NCBI GenBank assembly: GCA_035294725.1
Contig: DATGKK010000133.1
Coordinates: 1 to 49,224 of the forward strand
Direction: 5' to 3'
Length of the DNA stretch: 49,224 nucleotides
From: DATGKK01 sp035294725
GTDB taxonomy: Bacteria > Actinomycetota > Acidimicrobiia > Acidimicrobiales > Bog-793
The notes beneath the pieces were generated by a model. It was not told the origin of the DNA and did no database searches. It saw only the letters and a list, made by a program, of their open reading frames with translations. A program made the position numbers and the translations under genes. Shown here in pieces: positions 39,474 to 47,176 of this stretch. Position 1 is the first letter of the stretch; each line of letters opens with the position of its first letter.

Positions 39474-40747
39474 GCCGCCGTGGGCCCGTCGAGCAGCACA
39501 CGGTACTGCTCCGCGGTCTCGCGGGCCGTGACGGGCCAGGTGAAGCGCTCGATCGTCCTCCGCCGGCCGGCGGCGCCGAGCCGCTCGCGCAGCTCCCGGT
39601 CGCCAAGGGCGCGCAGGATCGCGCCGGCGAGCGCCCCGGGGTCGTTCGGCTCGACGAGAAGGCCGGTCTCCCCGTCCTTGCCCACCACCTCGGGCAGGGC
39701 TCCTCCGGTCGTCGTGACGAGGGGCACTCCGCACGACATCGCCTCGATCGCCGGCAGCGAGAAGCCCTCGTAGAGGCTCGGCACGACGGCGAGCTCGGTC
39801 GAGCCGTACCACTCGGCGAGCTCGGCGTCGCTGATGCCCGAGACGAACCGGACGGCGCCGTCGAGGCCGAGCCGCTCGATCACCTGCGGCACCCTGCTGT
39901 GCTCTTTCAGCCGGCCGATCACGACGAGATGGGCGTCGTCGCGCTCGGTTCGCACCTTCGCGAGCGCCTCGAGGAGGGGGACGAGGCCTTTCATCGGGAC
40001 GTCCGCGCTCGCCGTCGTCATGATCCGCCCGGCCACCTTCGCGACCTCGGGCCGGGGACGGAACACCTCCTCGTCGACCCCGACGGGGACGACCGCCATG
40101 CGGGACCGCTCCACGCCGAGCTGCTCGGCGATGTCCCCGCAGGAGGACTCCGAGACCGTGACCACGCGGGGGATGCGCCGGGCGACCCGGCGCTGCATGC
40201 CGAGGAAGCCGTACCAGCGGCGCAGGGCGAGCCGGGCACGCCGGGTCGGCGCGTGGTCGAGGTCGAGCTGCCGGTCCACCGTGATCGGGTGGTGGATCGT
40301 GGCGATCAGGGGCCAGCCGTCGGCCATCATGCCGAGCAGTCCGCTGCCGAGCGACTGGTTGTCGTGGACGAGGTCGAACTCGCCGAGCCTCGCCTGCAGC
40401 AGCCGTCGCGCCCGGAGCGTGAAGGTCCGCGGCTCGGGGAAGCCGGCCGTGCACATGATGGCGAGCTCGAGGGCGTCGATCGAGCTCGTGAGCTCCGAGA
40501 GGCGGGGGACCCGGAACGGGTCCGGCTCCCGGTACAGGTCGAGGCTCGGCACCGGCACGAAGCCGACGCCCTCGTCGAGCTCGGGGTAGGGCTGGCCGGC
40601 AAAGACGGTCACCTCGTGGCCGAGGCGGGCGAGCTCCCGGGTGAGGTGCCGCGTGTAGACGCCCTGGCCGCCGCAGCGGGGGTTGCCTCGGTAGACGAGG
40701 AAGGCGACGCGCAGCCGCTCCCCGGACGGACGCCCATGCATGGCCAT
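39467..40747 (-). CDS. Family 4 glycosyltransferase of the glycosylation triad
   Basis: A 426-residue GT-B retaining glycosyltransferase. The N-domain shows RVAFLVYRGNPRCGGQGVYTRHL with the Gly loop and ATIHHPITVDRQ; the C-domain has VVPVGVDEEVFRP, VVIGRLKEHSRVPQ and the EX7E-type donor site (VPSLYEGFSLPAIEAMSCGVPLV). Nucleotide-sugar donor and acceptor are unknown. GGGAGG lies 10 nt before ATG 40747. It heads a three-gene unit whose genes overlap by 7 and 4 nt. Confidence 0.93.
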   Translation of the reverse strand: MAMHGRPSGERLRVAFLVYRGNPRCGGQGVYTRHLTRELARLGHEVTVFAGQPYPELDEGVGFVPVPSLDLYREPDPFRVPRLSELTSSIDALELAIMCTAGFPEPRTFTLRARRLLQARLGEFDLVHDNQSLGSGLLGMMADGWPLIATIHHPITVDRQLDLDHAPTRRARLALRRWYGFLGMQRRVARRIPRVVTVSESSCGDIAEQLGVERSRMAVVPVGVDEEVFRPRPEVAKVAGRIMTTASADVPMKGLVPLLEALAKVRTERDDAHLVVIGRLKEHSRVPQVIERLGLDGAVRFVSGISDAELAEWYGSTELAVVPSLYEGFSLPAIEAMSCGVPLVTTTGGALPEVVGKDGETGLLVEPNDPGALAGAILRALGDRELRERLGAAGRRRTIERFTWPVTARETAEQYRVLLDGPTAAC

Positions 40748-40826
40748 GAAGCCTCCCCCGCCGACGGCGTGGCGCGCAAACGGGCAGCGGGGCTGCCATC
40801 TCCACCCGCCGGGCCGCCCGGCTCGC

Positions 40827-42164
40827 TCAGAGCCAGCCGAGGAGCGTGGTGACGACGAGCACGAGCGACATCGCGCCGCACACGGCCACGGTGAGGCCGG
40901 CGACCACCTTGAACACGGGTCCGTTCACGTGCCGTCCGAGCACCGAGCGCCGGTTCGCGAGCACGAAGATGAACGCCAGCGTCACGGGAGTGACGACGCC
41001 CTCGACGACCTGGGTGCCGACGAGGAGGTGGATGAGGTTGACCGGCACGAGGGCGACGGCGGCGCCGATCACGATCTGGGCCGTGAACAGGCCGAGGAAC
41101 AGCGGCGCCTCCCTGAACCGGCGCGAGACCGACCGCTCGACCCCGACCGCCTCCGCGAGCGCGTACGAGGTCGAGAGGGGCACGACGGCGGCTGCGAGGG
41201 CAGAGGCGCCGAGCAGGCCGAGCCCGAACAGGATCTCGGCCGCGGGCCCCGCGACGGGCCGGAGCGCCCTCGCCGCCTCGGCCGCGGAGGCAAGGGCGCC
41301 GTGGCCGCCGATCGCCGCCGCCGTCGCCACGATGATGAACCAGGAGATCACGTCGGCGAAGATGGCCCCGGCCACGGTGTCGATCCGCTCGGCGGGGTAC
41401 TCCTCGGGGCCGATCCCCCGGTCGACCACCGCCGCGGCGTTGTAGAGCTGCATGTAGGGCGAGATCGTCGTGCCGATGAGCGCGACGACGAACAGCACGA
41501 ACCCCTGGGCGGCCGAGAGATGGGGCACCACCGTGTCGATCCCCGCCACCTTCCAGTCCACGTGACCGAAGGCGGCGGCGACCGGGTAGGTGAGAAAGGC
41601 GAGCGAGAGGAGGAGGAAGACCCGCTCCGCGTACCGGTAGGTGCCGAACAGCACGAGCACCCAGATCACGGCGGCCGCCACGGGGACGGTGACGTAGGGC
41701 GGCACGCCGAACAGCTGGAAGGCCGCCCCGATCCCGGCGAACTCCGAGACCGCCGTGCCGAGGTTGGCGATGAGGAGGGCCGCCACGGCGAGGAAGGCGA
41801 GGCGGATCGAGAACTCCTCCCGGATGAGCGCGGCGAGCCCCTTGCCCGTGATCGCTCCGAGCCGCGCCGACATCTCCTGCACGACGACGAGGCCGACCGT
41901 GATGAGCAGCATCACGAACAGGGTCCGGTAGCCGTACTGCGAGCCGGCGGAGGCGTAGGTGGCGATGCCGCCGGCGTCGTTGCCGGCGTTGGCGGCGATG
42001 AGGCCGGGACCGGCGATGGCCGCGATCACGACGAGGCGCCGCCACGGGCTGCGGCGCCTGCGCCCGGCGCGGGGCGCACCCCGGGCGCGCGCCCGCGCCC
42101 ACCTGCCGGTGCTCAGCTCCCTGGAGGTGGGCTCTCTCTCCTCGAGCGCCCGGGGGGCGGCCAT
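40827..42164 (-). CDS. NRAMP-like divalent metal transporter with altered metal motifs
   Basis: A 445-residue membrane protein with about eleven helices after a basic N-tail (1-44). It has the NRAMP fold, but the canonical helix 1 motif DPGN reads G61-N-D-A-G-G66 (ANAGNDAGGIATY), and the helix 6 MPH motif reads ISPYMQLYN (234-242), so the metal-selective methionine is missing. This resembles the NRAMP-related magnesium transporter group rather than MntH. It begins 16 nt after the PRC/MgtE-N/CBS gene, pointing to Mg2+ control. Metal identity is inferred. Canonical Mn2+/Fe2+ transport is unlikely. Confidence 0.87.
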   Translation of the reverse strand: MAAPRALEEREPTSRELSTGRWARARARGAPRAGRRRRSPWRRLVVIAAIAGPGLIAANAGNDAGGIATYASAGSQYGYRTLFVMLLITVGLVVVQEMSARLGAITGKGLAALIREEFSIRLAFLAVAALLIANLGTAVSEFAGIGAAFQLFGVPPYVTVPVAAAVIWVLVLFGTYRYAERVFLLLSLAFLTYPVAAAFGHVDWKVAGIDTVVPHLSAAQGFVLFVVALIGTTISPYMQLYNAAAVVDRGIGPEEYPAERIDTVAGAIFADVISWFIIVATAAAIGGHGALASAAEAARALRPVAGPAAEILFGLGLLGASALAAAVVPLSTSYALAEAVGVERSVSRRFREAPLFLGLFTAQIVIGAAVALVPVNLIHLLVGTQVVEGVVTPVTLAFIFVLANRRSVLGRHVNGPVFKVVAGLTVAVCGAMSLVLVVTTLLGWL

Positions 42165-42180
42165 CGCTCGCCCTCCCCGG

Positions 42181-43518
42181 TCACTGGAGGAACCTCGGGA
42201 AGTGGAGCCGGCCCCGCTGCGGCAACAGGGCGTCGACGACGTCGTCGGCGAGGATGCGCCCGATCGGCCGGCCGTCCTCGACGACGAGGACCGAGGACCT
42301 GCGTGCCTCGACGAGCTGGGCCGCCACCGTCGGAAGGTCGGCGTCGGGCGCGACGAAGACCGGCTCGGCGTCCTCGATGAGGTCGCCCACGGGCGTCTGC
42401 GGCTCGGCGACGAGGAGGTCGAACAGGCCGACGTCGCCGACGAGGGTCCCCGACTCGTCGAGGACGGCGACGGCGTCGAGCTCGCCCCGGTGGTCCCGCA
42501 GCTCGCCGAGGCGGGCACGCACCGCCTCGACCGTCTCGCTCGCGTCGGCGAGCGCGATCGCCGTCGTCATGATCCCGCCGGCCGTCCCCTCGCCGTAGTC
42601 GAGGAGCGTCTCGAGCTCGCTCGCCCGCTCGGCGTCCATCCGATCGAGGAGCTCCTCGCGCTCGTCGTCGAGGAGGACCCGGAGGGCGTCGACGGCCTCG
42701 TCGGTCTCCATGGAGGCGACAAGCTGGGCTGCCTGCTCCGGCTCGGCGCTGCGCAGGAGCGACTCGAGCTCCTCGGGGTCCATCTCCTCGAGGGCGTCGG
42801 CCGCCTCGGCGGGGTCGAGCGCGTCGAGCAGCTCCCGCTGCTGGGCGCGGTCGAGGTCCTCGAGCAGGTCGGCAAGCTCGCCCGGCCGGAGCCGGTGGAG
42901 CCCCTCGTGGGAGGTCCGGAGCCGCACGGAGGCCTCGGGGCCGGCAAAGGGCTGGATCGCCGCCCAGTCGATGACGCGCTCCGGCGTCGGCCGCACCCTG
43001 AGCCGGGCCGGCCCGAGGCGGCGCAGGAGGGTCTGGGCGCTCACGTCCACCCCGACGAGGCGGATCCGGCCCTGCAGCGGTGCGAGGTAGAGGTCGGCGG
43101 CGCGGATCACCTGCACGCCGTCGACGTCGACGAGCTGGTGGTCGAGCACGTCCCGGGCGAGGAGCAGCTCGCCCTCGCGCCGCTCGAAGTCGCGGAGGTC
43201 GACCCGGGCCGAGCGCAGGGTGATCTCGTCGTGGCCGAGGTGGGCGACGAGGCTCGCGTCGAGGAAGACGCGGCGCCGGCCGACACGCACGACGAGGCCG
43301 GTCACGGGCGGGTAGGCCTGGTCGCCCGAGAAGCGGGCCACCACGTCGATGAGGCGCCCGATCTCCTCGCCTCCCTGGTGGCGCACGGGACGGTTGACGA
43401 GCCCGGCGAGGGAGACGATCGCCTCCCGGACGGCGCGGGTGGTCGTGAGCCGGCGGTGGCGCTGGTCGAGCCGGGTGCGGAGCACCTGCGGCGTCTGGAG
43501 AGGGGCACGACGTGCCAT
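42181..43518 (-). CDS. Soluble PRC-barrel/MgtE-N/CBS protein
   Basis: A 445-residue protein with no membrane segments. Order: two PRC-barrel-like segments (about 50-110, EEIGRLIDVVARFSGD; and 125-165, LDHQLVDVDGVQVIRAADLYLAP), a MgtE N-domain (about 205-325: LRPGELADLLEDLD, LDALDPAEAADALEEMDPEEL, GGIMTT) and a CBS pair (about 325-445). In MgtE the N and CBS domains bind Mg2+ and close the channel; here the transport domain is absent, and the partner transporter is the NRAMP-like protein 16 nt downstream. GAGGAG lies 7 nt before ATG 43518. It is probably a metal sensor for the transporter. Confidence 0.88.
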   Translation of the reverse strand: MARRAPLQTPQVLRTRLDQRHRRLTTTRAVREAIVSLAGLVNRPVRHQGGEEIGRLIDVVARFSGDQAYPPVTGLVVRVGRRRVFLDASLVAHLGHDEITLRSARVDLRDFERREGELLLARDVLDHQLVDVDGVQVIRAADLYLAPLQGRIRLVGVDVSAQTLLRRLGPARLRVRPTPERVIDWAAIQPFAGPEASVRLRTSHEGLHRLRPGELADLLEDLDRAQQRELLDALDPAEAADALEEMDPEELESLLRSAEPEQAAQLVASMETDEAVDALRVLLDDEREELLDRMDAERASELETLLDYGEGTAGGIMTTAIALADASETVEAVRARLGELRDHRGELDAVAVLDESGTLVGDVGLFDLLVAEPQTPVGDLIEDAEPVFVAPDADLPTVAAQLVEARRSSVLVVEDGRPIGRILADDVVDALLPQRGRLHFPRFLQ

Positions 43519-43818
43519 CTGGACTCCTCGGCGGTGGGTCGGGCGTGTTCGGAGGTGGCCGGGCGTCTCGACGACGCCCCCGGCCGGTCGCGGCAAGCTG
43601 CAGCCGCTCGCACGCCTGCGCAGGCGTCAACCGTGACCGAAGCGCTCTGCCGGGGTCCGCTCCGGCTCACCCGATCTCGATCGGGGAGCCCGAGCCGGTC
43701 CGCCTCAGGCGAGAACGGCGCAGGTGGACGTGCGAGGCGCGGCGATGCTGGTACTCGGGGGTTGGTCCGGTGACATCGACCCCACCTCCTTCCACGTCCG
43801 TCCGGTCAGCTGGCCGCC
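43519..43818 (-). promoter_or_regulatory. Long structured leader of the MgtE-N/NRAMP operon
   Basis: A TAGAGT box (43819-43824, minus strand) would start transcription near 43812, leaving about 290 nt before the start. Two strong elements lie inside: a 12-bp hairpin at 43664-43690 (GGCTC plus CCCGATC paired with GATCGGG plus GAGCC) and a 16-bp perfect palindrome at 43612-43627. I could not match the M-box, yybP-ykoY or NiCo consensus cores by eye. A metal-sensing leader is plausible and unproven. No gene is seen in this stretch. Confidence 0.45.
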
Positions 43819-43910
43819 ACTCTACCCGACCGGGCGGGCCGGCACGCCCCTTCTCGGCCGCGCCACGAGCTGGCGTGCGCGGCGGCCGGCGCCGGTTACC
43901 GGGCCGGCAG

Positions 43911-43916
43911 TAGCCT
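43911..43916 (+). promoter_or_regulatory. -10 box for leaderless acyl-CoA dehydrogenase gene
   Basis: TAGCCT, 7 nt before ATG 43924. Confidence 0.5.
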
Positions 43917-43923
43917 GTCCGGC

Positions 43924-45162
43924 ATGGATCTCACCTACCCGCCCGAAGCCGAGAAGTTCCGCCTCGAGGTCCGCGCCTGGCTCGAGGAGAACCTGCCGAA
44001 GGGCTGGGGCGCCCCCGGCTTTGCGATGACCCCTGACGAGCGGCGGAGCTTCGAGAACGAGTGGACGAAGAAGCTCTCCGAGGGCGGGTGGATCTGCGCC
44101 TCGTGGCCGAAGGAGTACGGCGGGCGCGGCCTGTCGCTCATGGAGAGCGTGGTGCTGAACGAGGAGTTCGCCCGGGCGAACGCCCCGATGCGGGCGGACT
44201 TCTTCGGGGACACCCTCGTCGGTCCCACCATCCTCCAGTGGGGGACGGAGGAACAGAAGAAGTTCTTCCTGCCAAAGATCCTCTCGGGCGAGATCAGCTG
44301 GTGCCAGGGCTTCTCCGAGCCCGACGCCGGGAGCGACCTCGCCTCGCTCGCCACCCGGGCGGAGCTCGACGGCGACGAGTGGGTGATCAACGGCCAGAAG
44401 GTGTGGACGACCCAGGCCCAGTACGCCGACTACATCTTCCTGCTCGCTCGGACCGATCCCGAGGCACCCAAGCACGCAGGGATCTCCTACCTCCTCGTGC
44501 CGATGCGCCAGCCGGGGATCGAGGTGCGCCCGATCGCGCAGATCGACGGGTCGGCCGAGTTCAACGAGGTGTTCTTCTCCAACGCGCGCTGCCCGAAGGA
44601 CAACGTCGTCGGCGGGGTGAACAACGGGTGGAAGGTGGCGATGACGACGCTCGGCTTCGAGCGGGGCACCTCGGCCACGACCGGCCACCGGCGCTTCGAG
44701 CGCGAGCTGAAGGCGATCATCGAGGCGGCGCGGCGCAACGGCAAGGCGGCCGACCCGATCATCCGCCAGCGCCTCGCCCACGCCTGGTCGAAGGTGAAGA
44801 TCATGGAGATCAACGGCCTGCGGACCCTCACCTCCGCGTTGAACGGGGACCTCTCCACGGTGGGCCTCGGCGCCACGAACAAGATGTACTGGTCCGAGTA
44901 CCACCGCGACGTGATGGAGCTCTACCTCGACATCATGGGAATGGAGGGCCAGATCCTCACCGGGGACGGGAGCGAGGAGACCGAGTCGGCTCCCGGCGTG
45001 GGGGCGCGCCGTGGGCGGCCGGGGTACCCGGTGAGCCCCATGCAGGCCAGCTTCTTCTTCTCCCGCTCCGAGACGATCTGGGGCGGCACCGCGCAGATCC
45101 AGCGCAACATCGTGGCCGAGCGGGTCCTCGGCCTCCCGAAGGAGCCGAAGCCGGCCTCCTGA
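43924..45162 (+). CDS. Acyl-CoA dehydrogenase family protein
   Basis: A 412-residue flavin enzyme of fatty-acid or branched-chain acyl-CoA oxidation. Landmarks: GWICASWPKEYGGRGLSLME, the FAD loop CQGFSEPDAGSDLASLATRA (127-146), VWTTQAQYAD, and the C-terminal IWGGTAQIQRNIVAERVLGLP. In the usual YEGTxEIQ motif the Glu is absent (GGTAQIQ), so the base is probably E246 in helix G (LGFERG), as in isovaleryl-CoA dehydrogenase. Length is standard. The preceding -10 box fits a leaderless mRNA. The electron acceptor is ETF by family knowledge. Confidence 0.93.
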   Translation: MDLTYPPEAEKFRLEVRAWLEENLPKGWGAPGFAMTPDERRSFENEWTKKLSEGGWICASWPKEYGGRGLSLMESVVLNEEFARANAPMRADFFGDTLVGPTILQWGTEEQKKFFLPKILSGEISWCQGFSEPDAGSDLASLATRAELDGDEWVINGQKVWTTQAQYADYIFLLARTDPEAPKHAGISYLLVPMRQPGIEVRPIAQIDGSAEFNEVFFSNARCPKDNVVGGVNNGWKVAMTTLGFERGTSATTGHRRFERELKAIIEAARRNGKAADPIIRQRLAHAWSKVKIMEINGLRTLTSALNGDLSTVGLGATNKMYWSEYHRDVMELYLDIMGMEGQILTGDGSEETESAPGVGARRGRPGYPVSPMQASFFFSRSETIWGGTAQIQRNIVAERVLGLPKEPKPAS

Positions 45163-45190
45163 GCGCGGCTCGCACATGGCGGCGCGCCCC

Positions 45191-45196
45191 TATGGT
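45191..45196 (+). promoter_or_regulatory. -10 box for leaderless aldo/keto reductase gene
   Basis: TATGGT, 6 nt before ATG 45203; this decides that start over the ATG at 45176. Confidence 0.5.
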
Positions 45197-45202
45197 GCAC
45201 CC

Positions 45203-46252
45203 ATGCGCTATCGAACCCTCGGGACCACCGGGATCCAGGTCAGCCCCTACTGCCTCGGAGCGATGATGTTCGGGCAGTGGGGCAACCCGGACCACGACGA
45301 GTCCATCCGGATCATCCACCGTGCCCTCGACGCGGGCATCAATTTCGTCGACACGGCTGACGTCTACTCGAGAGGCGAGTCGGAGGAGATCGTCGGCGCG
45401 GCCCTGAAGGGACGGCGCGACTCGGTCGTGCTCGCCACGAAGGTCCACGGCGTCATGGGCGAGGACCCGAACGAGCAGGGCAACTCCCGACGCTGGATCC
45501 GCCACGAGGTGGAGCAGAGCCTCCGGCGCCTCCAGACCGACTACATCGACCTCTACCAGATCCACCGGCCCGACCCGGCGACGGACATCGAGGAGACCCT
45601 CTCGGTGCTGACCGACCTCGTGCGAGAGGGCAAGGTCCGCGCCATCGGCTCCTCGACCTTCCCGCCCGAGCAGATCGTGGAGGCGCAGTGGGTGGCGGAG
45701 CGGCGCGGCTACGAGCGCTTCCGCTGCGAGCAGCCGCCGTACTCGATCTTCGCCCGCGGGATCGAAGCGGGCGTCCTGCCGACCCTCGAGAAGTACGGCA
45801 TGGGCGCCATCGTCTGGAGCCCGCTCGGCGGAGGCTGGCTCACGGGGCGGTACCGCAACGGGAAGGAGATCGACATGTCCTCGGGCCGGGCGCGCCGCAT
45901 CCCGGGCCGCTTCGACCCGTCCATCCCCGAGAACCAGCGCAAGCTCGACCTCGTCGACGAGCTCGACAAGGTGGCCACGGAGGCCGGCACGACCCTCGTC
46001 CACATGGCGATCGCCTTCACGATCGCCCATCCCGCCGTCACCTCGGCCATCATCGGCCCGCGCACGATGGAGCAGCTCGAGGACCTCATCTCCGGCACGG
46101 GCGTGCGGCTCACCGACGACGTCCTCGACCGGATCGACGCGATCGTGCCCCCCGGCACGACGGTCAACCGGGCCGATGCCGGCTGGGAGCACCCCGCCCT
46201 GCATCAGGCGTGGCGTCGCCGTCGCCCCGAGCACCGTCGCGGGGCCGACTGA
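45203..46252 (+). CDS. Aldo/keto reductase
   Basis: A 349-residue NADPH-dependent TIM-barrel oxidoreductase. The catalytic tetrad is D50 and Y55 (FVDTADVYSRGESEE), K80 (LATKVHG) and H121 (YQIHRP). The nucleotide-binding end is SAIIGPRTMEQLEDL. The N-terminus MRYRTLGTTGIQVSPYCLGAM is standard. The final 20 residues are Arg-rich and probably flexible. ATG 45203 is chosen because TATGGT stands 6 nt upstream. Aldehydes or ketones of unknown type are reduced. The gene is followed by two strong hairpins. Confidence 0.95.
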   Translation: MRYRTLGTTGIQVSPYCLGAMMFGQWGNPDHDESIRIIHRALDAGINFVDTADVYSRGESEEIVGAALKGRRDSVVLATKVHGVMGEDPNEQGNSRRWIRHEVEQSLRRLQTDYIDLYQIHRPDPATDIEETLSVLTDLVREGKVRAIGSSTFPPEQIVEAQWVAERRGYERFRCEQPPYSIFARGIEAGVLPTLEKYGMGAIVWSPLGGGWLTGRYRNGKEIDMSSGRARRIPGRFDPSIPENQRKLDLVDELDKVATEAGTTLVHMAIAFTIAHPAVTSAIIGPRTMEQLEDLISGTGVRLTDDVLDRIDAIVPPGTTVNRADAGWEHPALHQAWRRRRPEHRRGAD

Positions 46253-46290
46253 GAGCGCCCGCCCGGGCGGCGTGGCGACCGCTCACCCAG

Positions 46291-46331
46291 CTGCCGCCCG
46301 GCGCGCGCCGCCTGCGCGCGCCGGGCGGCAG
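46291..46331. terminator. 17-bp perfect hairpin after aldo/keto reductase
   Basis: CTGCCGCCCGGCGCGCG (46291-46307) pairs perfectly with 46315-46331 around a 7-nt loop. It lies between convergent genes and can act in both directions. No T-tract follows, as is usual for high-GC actinobacterial terminators. Confidence 0.75.
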
Positions 46332-46340
46332 GGATCAGTG

Positions 46341-46374
46341 CCTTCCGGCCCCGAGAGCTCGGTCGGCCGGAAGG
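46341..46374. terminator. Second hairpin, CCTTCCGGCC stem
   Basis: CCTTCCGGCC (46341-46350) pairs with GGCCGGAAGG (46365-46374). The loop itself contains a CCGAG/CTCGG stem, giving 15 bp with a 2-nt bulge. It stands 10 bp after the first hairpin; together they form a double bidirectional terminator. Confidence 0.7.
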
Positions 46375-46420
46375 CGCCGTCGTGGCCGGGGGCGGCGGGG
46401 GTCAGCTGGGCCGCCCGGGG

Positions 46421-46639
46421 TCACGGCCGGTTCCCGGAGGAGGCCTCGGTGGACACGAGGTAGATCTTCTGGTGCACGGCATGGTGGGCGCTCGCGTGGG
46501 CGGCGTGGGCGGCCACGGCAGCGCCGGTGGTGCCGGCCGCCCCGATCACGGCGGCCAGGAAGAGACCGAGGACGACGAGGAGCGGCCAGCAGGAGGGCCC
46601 CTTCTCGGCGATGGGCTCGGCGGCGGTCTCAGCGGGCAT
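46421..46639 (-). CDS. Small single-span membrane protein
   Basis: A 72-residue protein from ATG 46639, with GAGGTT 4 nt upstream. A short acidic N-terminus leads to one membrane helix (about 17-40, WPLLVVLGLFLAAVIGAAGTTG), then a His/Ala-rich segment (AAHAAHASAHHAVHQ) and a polar end. The His cluster could bind metal, but this is speculation. The longer open frame upstream is not convincing. No family was recognised. Gene status is likely but not certain. Confidence 0.55.
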   Translation of the reverse strand: MPAETAAEPIAEKGPSCWPLLVVLGLFLAAVIGAAGTTGAAVAAHAAHASAHHAVHQKIYLVSTEASSGNRP

Positions 46640-46757
46640 GGGAACCTCGGTCGCTTCCTCGTCTCCGTCCGGTCCACACGTACCTAGAGACGTGCGGATG
46701 GGGTGGTCCGTTGCAGACTTTTCTCGCGCTCTGCGGGCCGGCTGCCACCTGCCCCCG

Positions 46758-47129
46758 TCAGCTGCGAGGTACGTACCCTCCCCGCCCGAGCGACACACTC
46801 TCGAAGAAGTCCATCGACTCGTCGACCCTGCCCCGAACCTCGGTCACCCAGTCGAGGCGCTGGCGGAGCAACCGCTCCACCCCGCCCTGGAGGGTCATCG
46901 AAGAGATGGCGCAGGACCCGCAGGCACCCTGGAGCTCGACCTCGACGATGCCCCGCTCGACGTCGAGGTCGGTGAGGACGAGGTCGCCCCCGTCGGCCTG
47001 GACCGCCGGCCTCATGAGGTCGAGGAGCTCCTCGAGGGCGGCCGTGCGCCGGGCTCGCTCCTCCTCGCCGATGCCGCCCGGCTCGGCGCCCCCCGCCTCG
47101 TCCTTCGTCACCTGATCGTCGTCTGCCAC
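46758..47129 (-). CDS. NifU C-terminal-domain iron-sulfur scaffold protein
   Basis: A 123-residue protein carrying the NifU/NFU domain: ALEELLDLMRPAVQADGGDLVL (31-52), IVEVELQGACGSCAISSMTL with the cluster ligands C70 and C73, then LQGGVERLLRQRLDWVTEV. It can hold and deliver a 4Fe-4S cluster to target enzymes. The N-terminal 28 residues are acidic and unstructured. The start is GTG 47129 with GGAGG 7 nt upstream. It is divergent from the nucleotidyltransferase. Confidence 0.93.
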   Translation of the reverse strand: MADDDQVTKDEAGGAEPGGIGEEERARRTAALEELLDLMRPAVQADGGDLVLTDLDVERGIVEVELQGACGSCAISSMTLQGGVERLLRQRLDWVTEVRGRVDESMDFFESVSLGRGGYVPRS

Positions 47130-47164
47130 GGGATCCCTCCTGCCGCACGGAGTCTACGAACCCC

Positions 47165-47170
47165 TACGAT
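47165..47170 (+). promoter_or_regulatory. -10 box for leaderless nucleotidyltransferase gene
   Basis: TACGAT, 6 nt before GTG 47177. Confidence 0.5.
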
Positions 47171-47176
47171 CCAGGC

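Noticed and set aside
40740..42380. Plus-strand frame opposite the NRAMP-like gene
   Set aside because: Repetitive Glu/Asp/His/Arg composition of an antisense frame and no domain.
43600..43820. M-box or yybP-ykoY riboswitch in the leader
   Set aside because: The conserved core strings of these classes are not visible; kept only as an unclassified structured leader.
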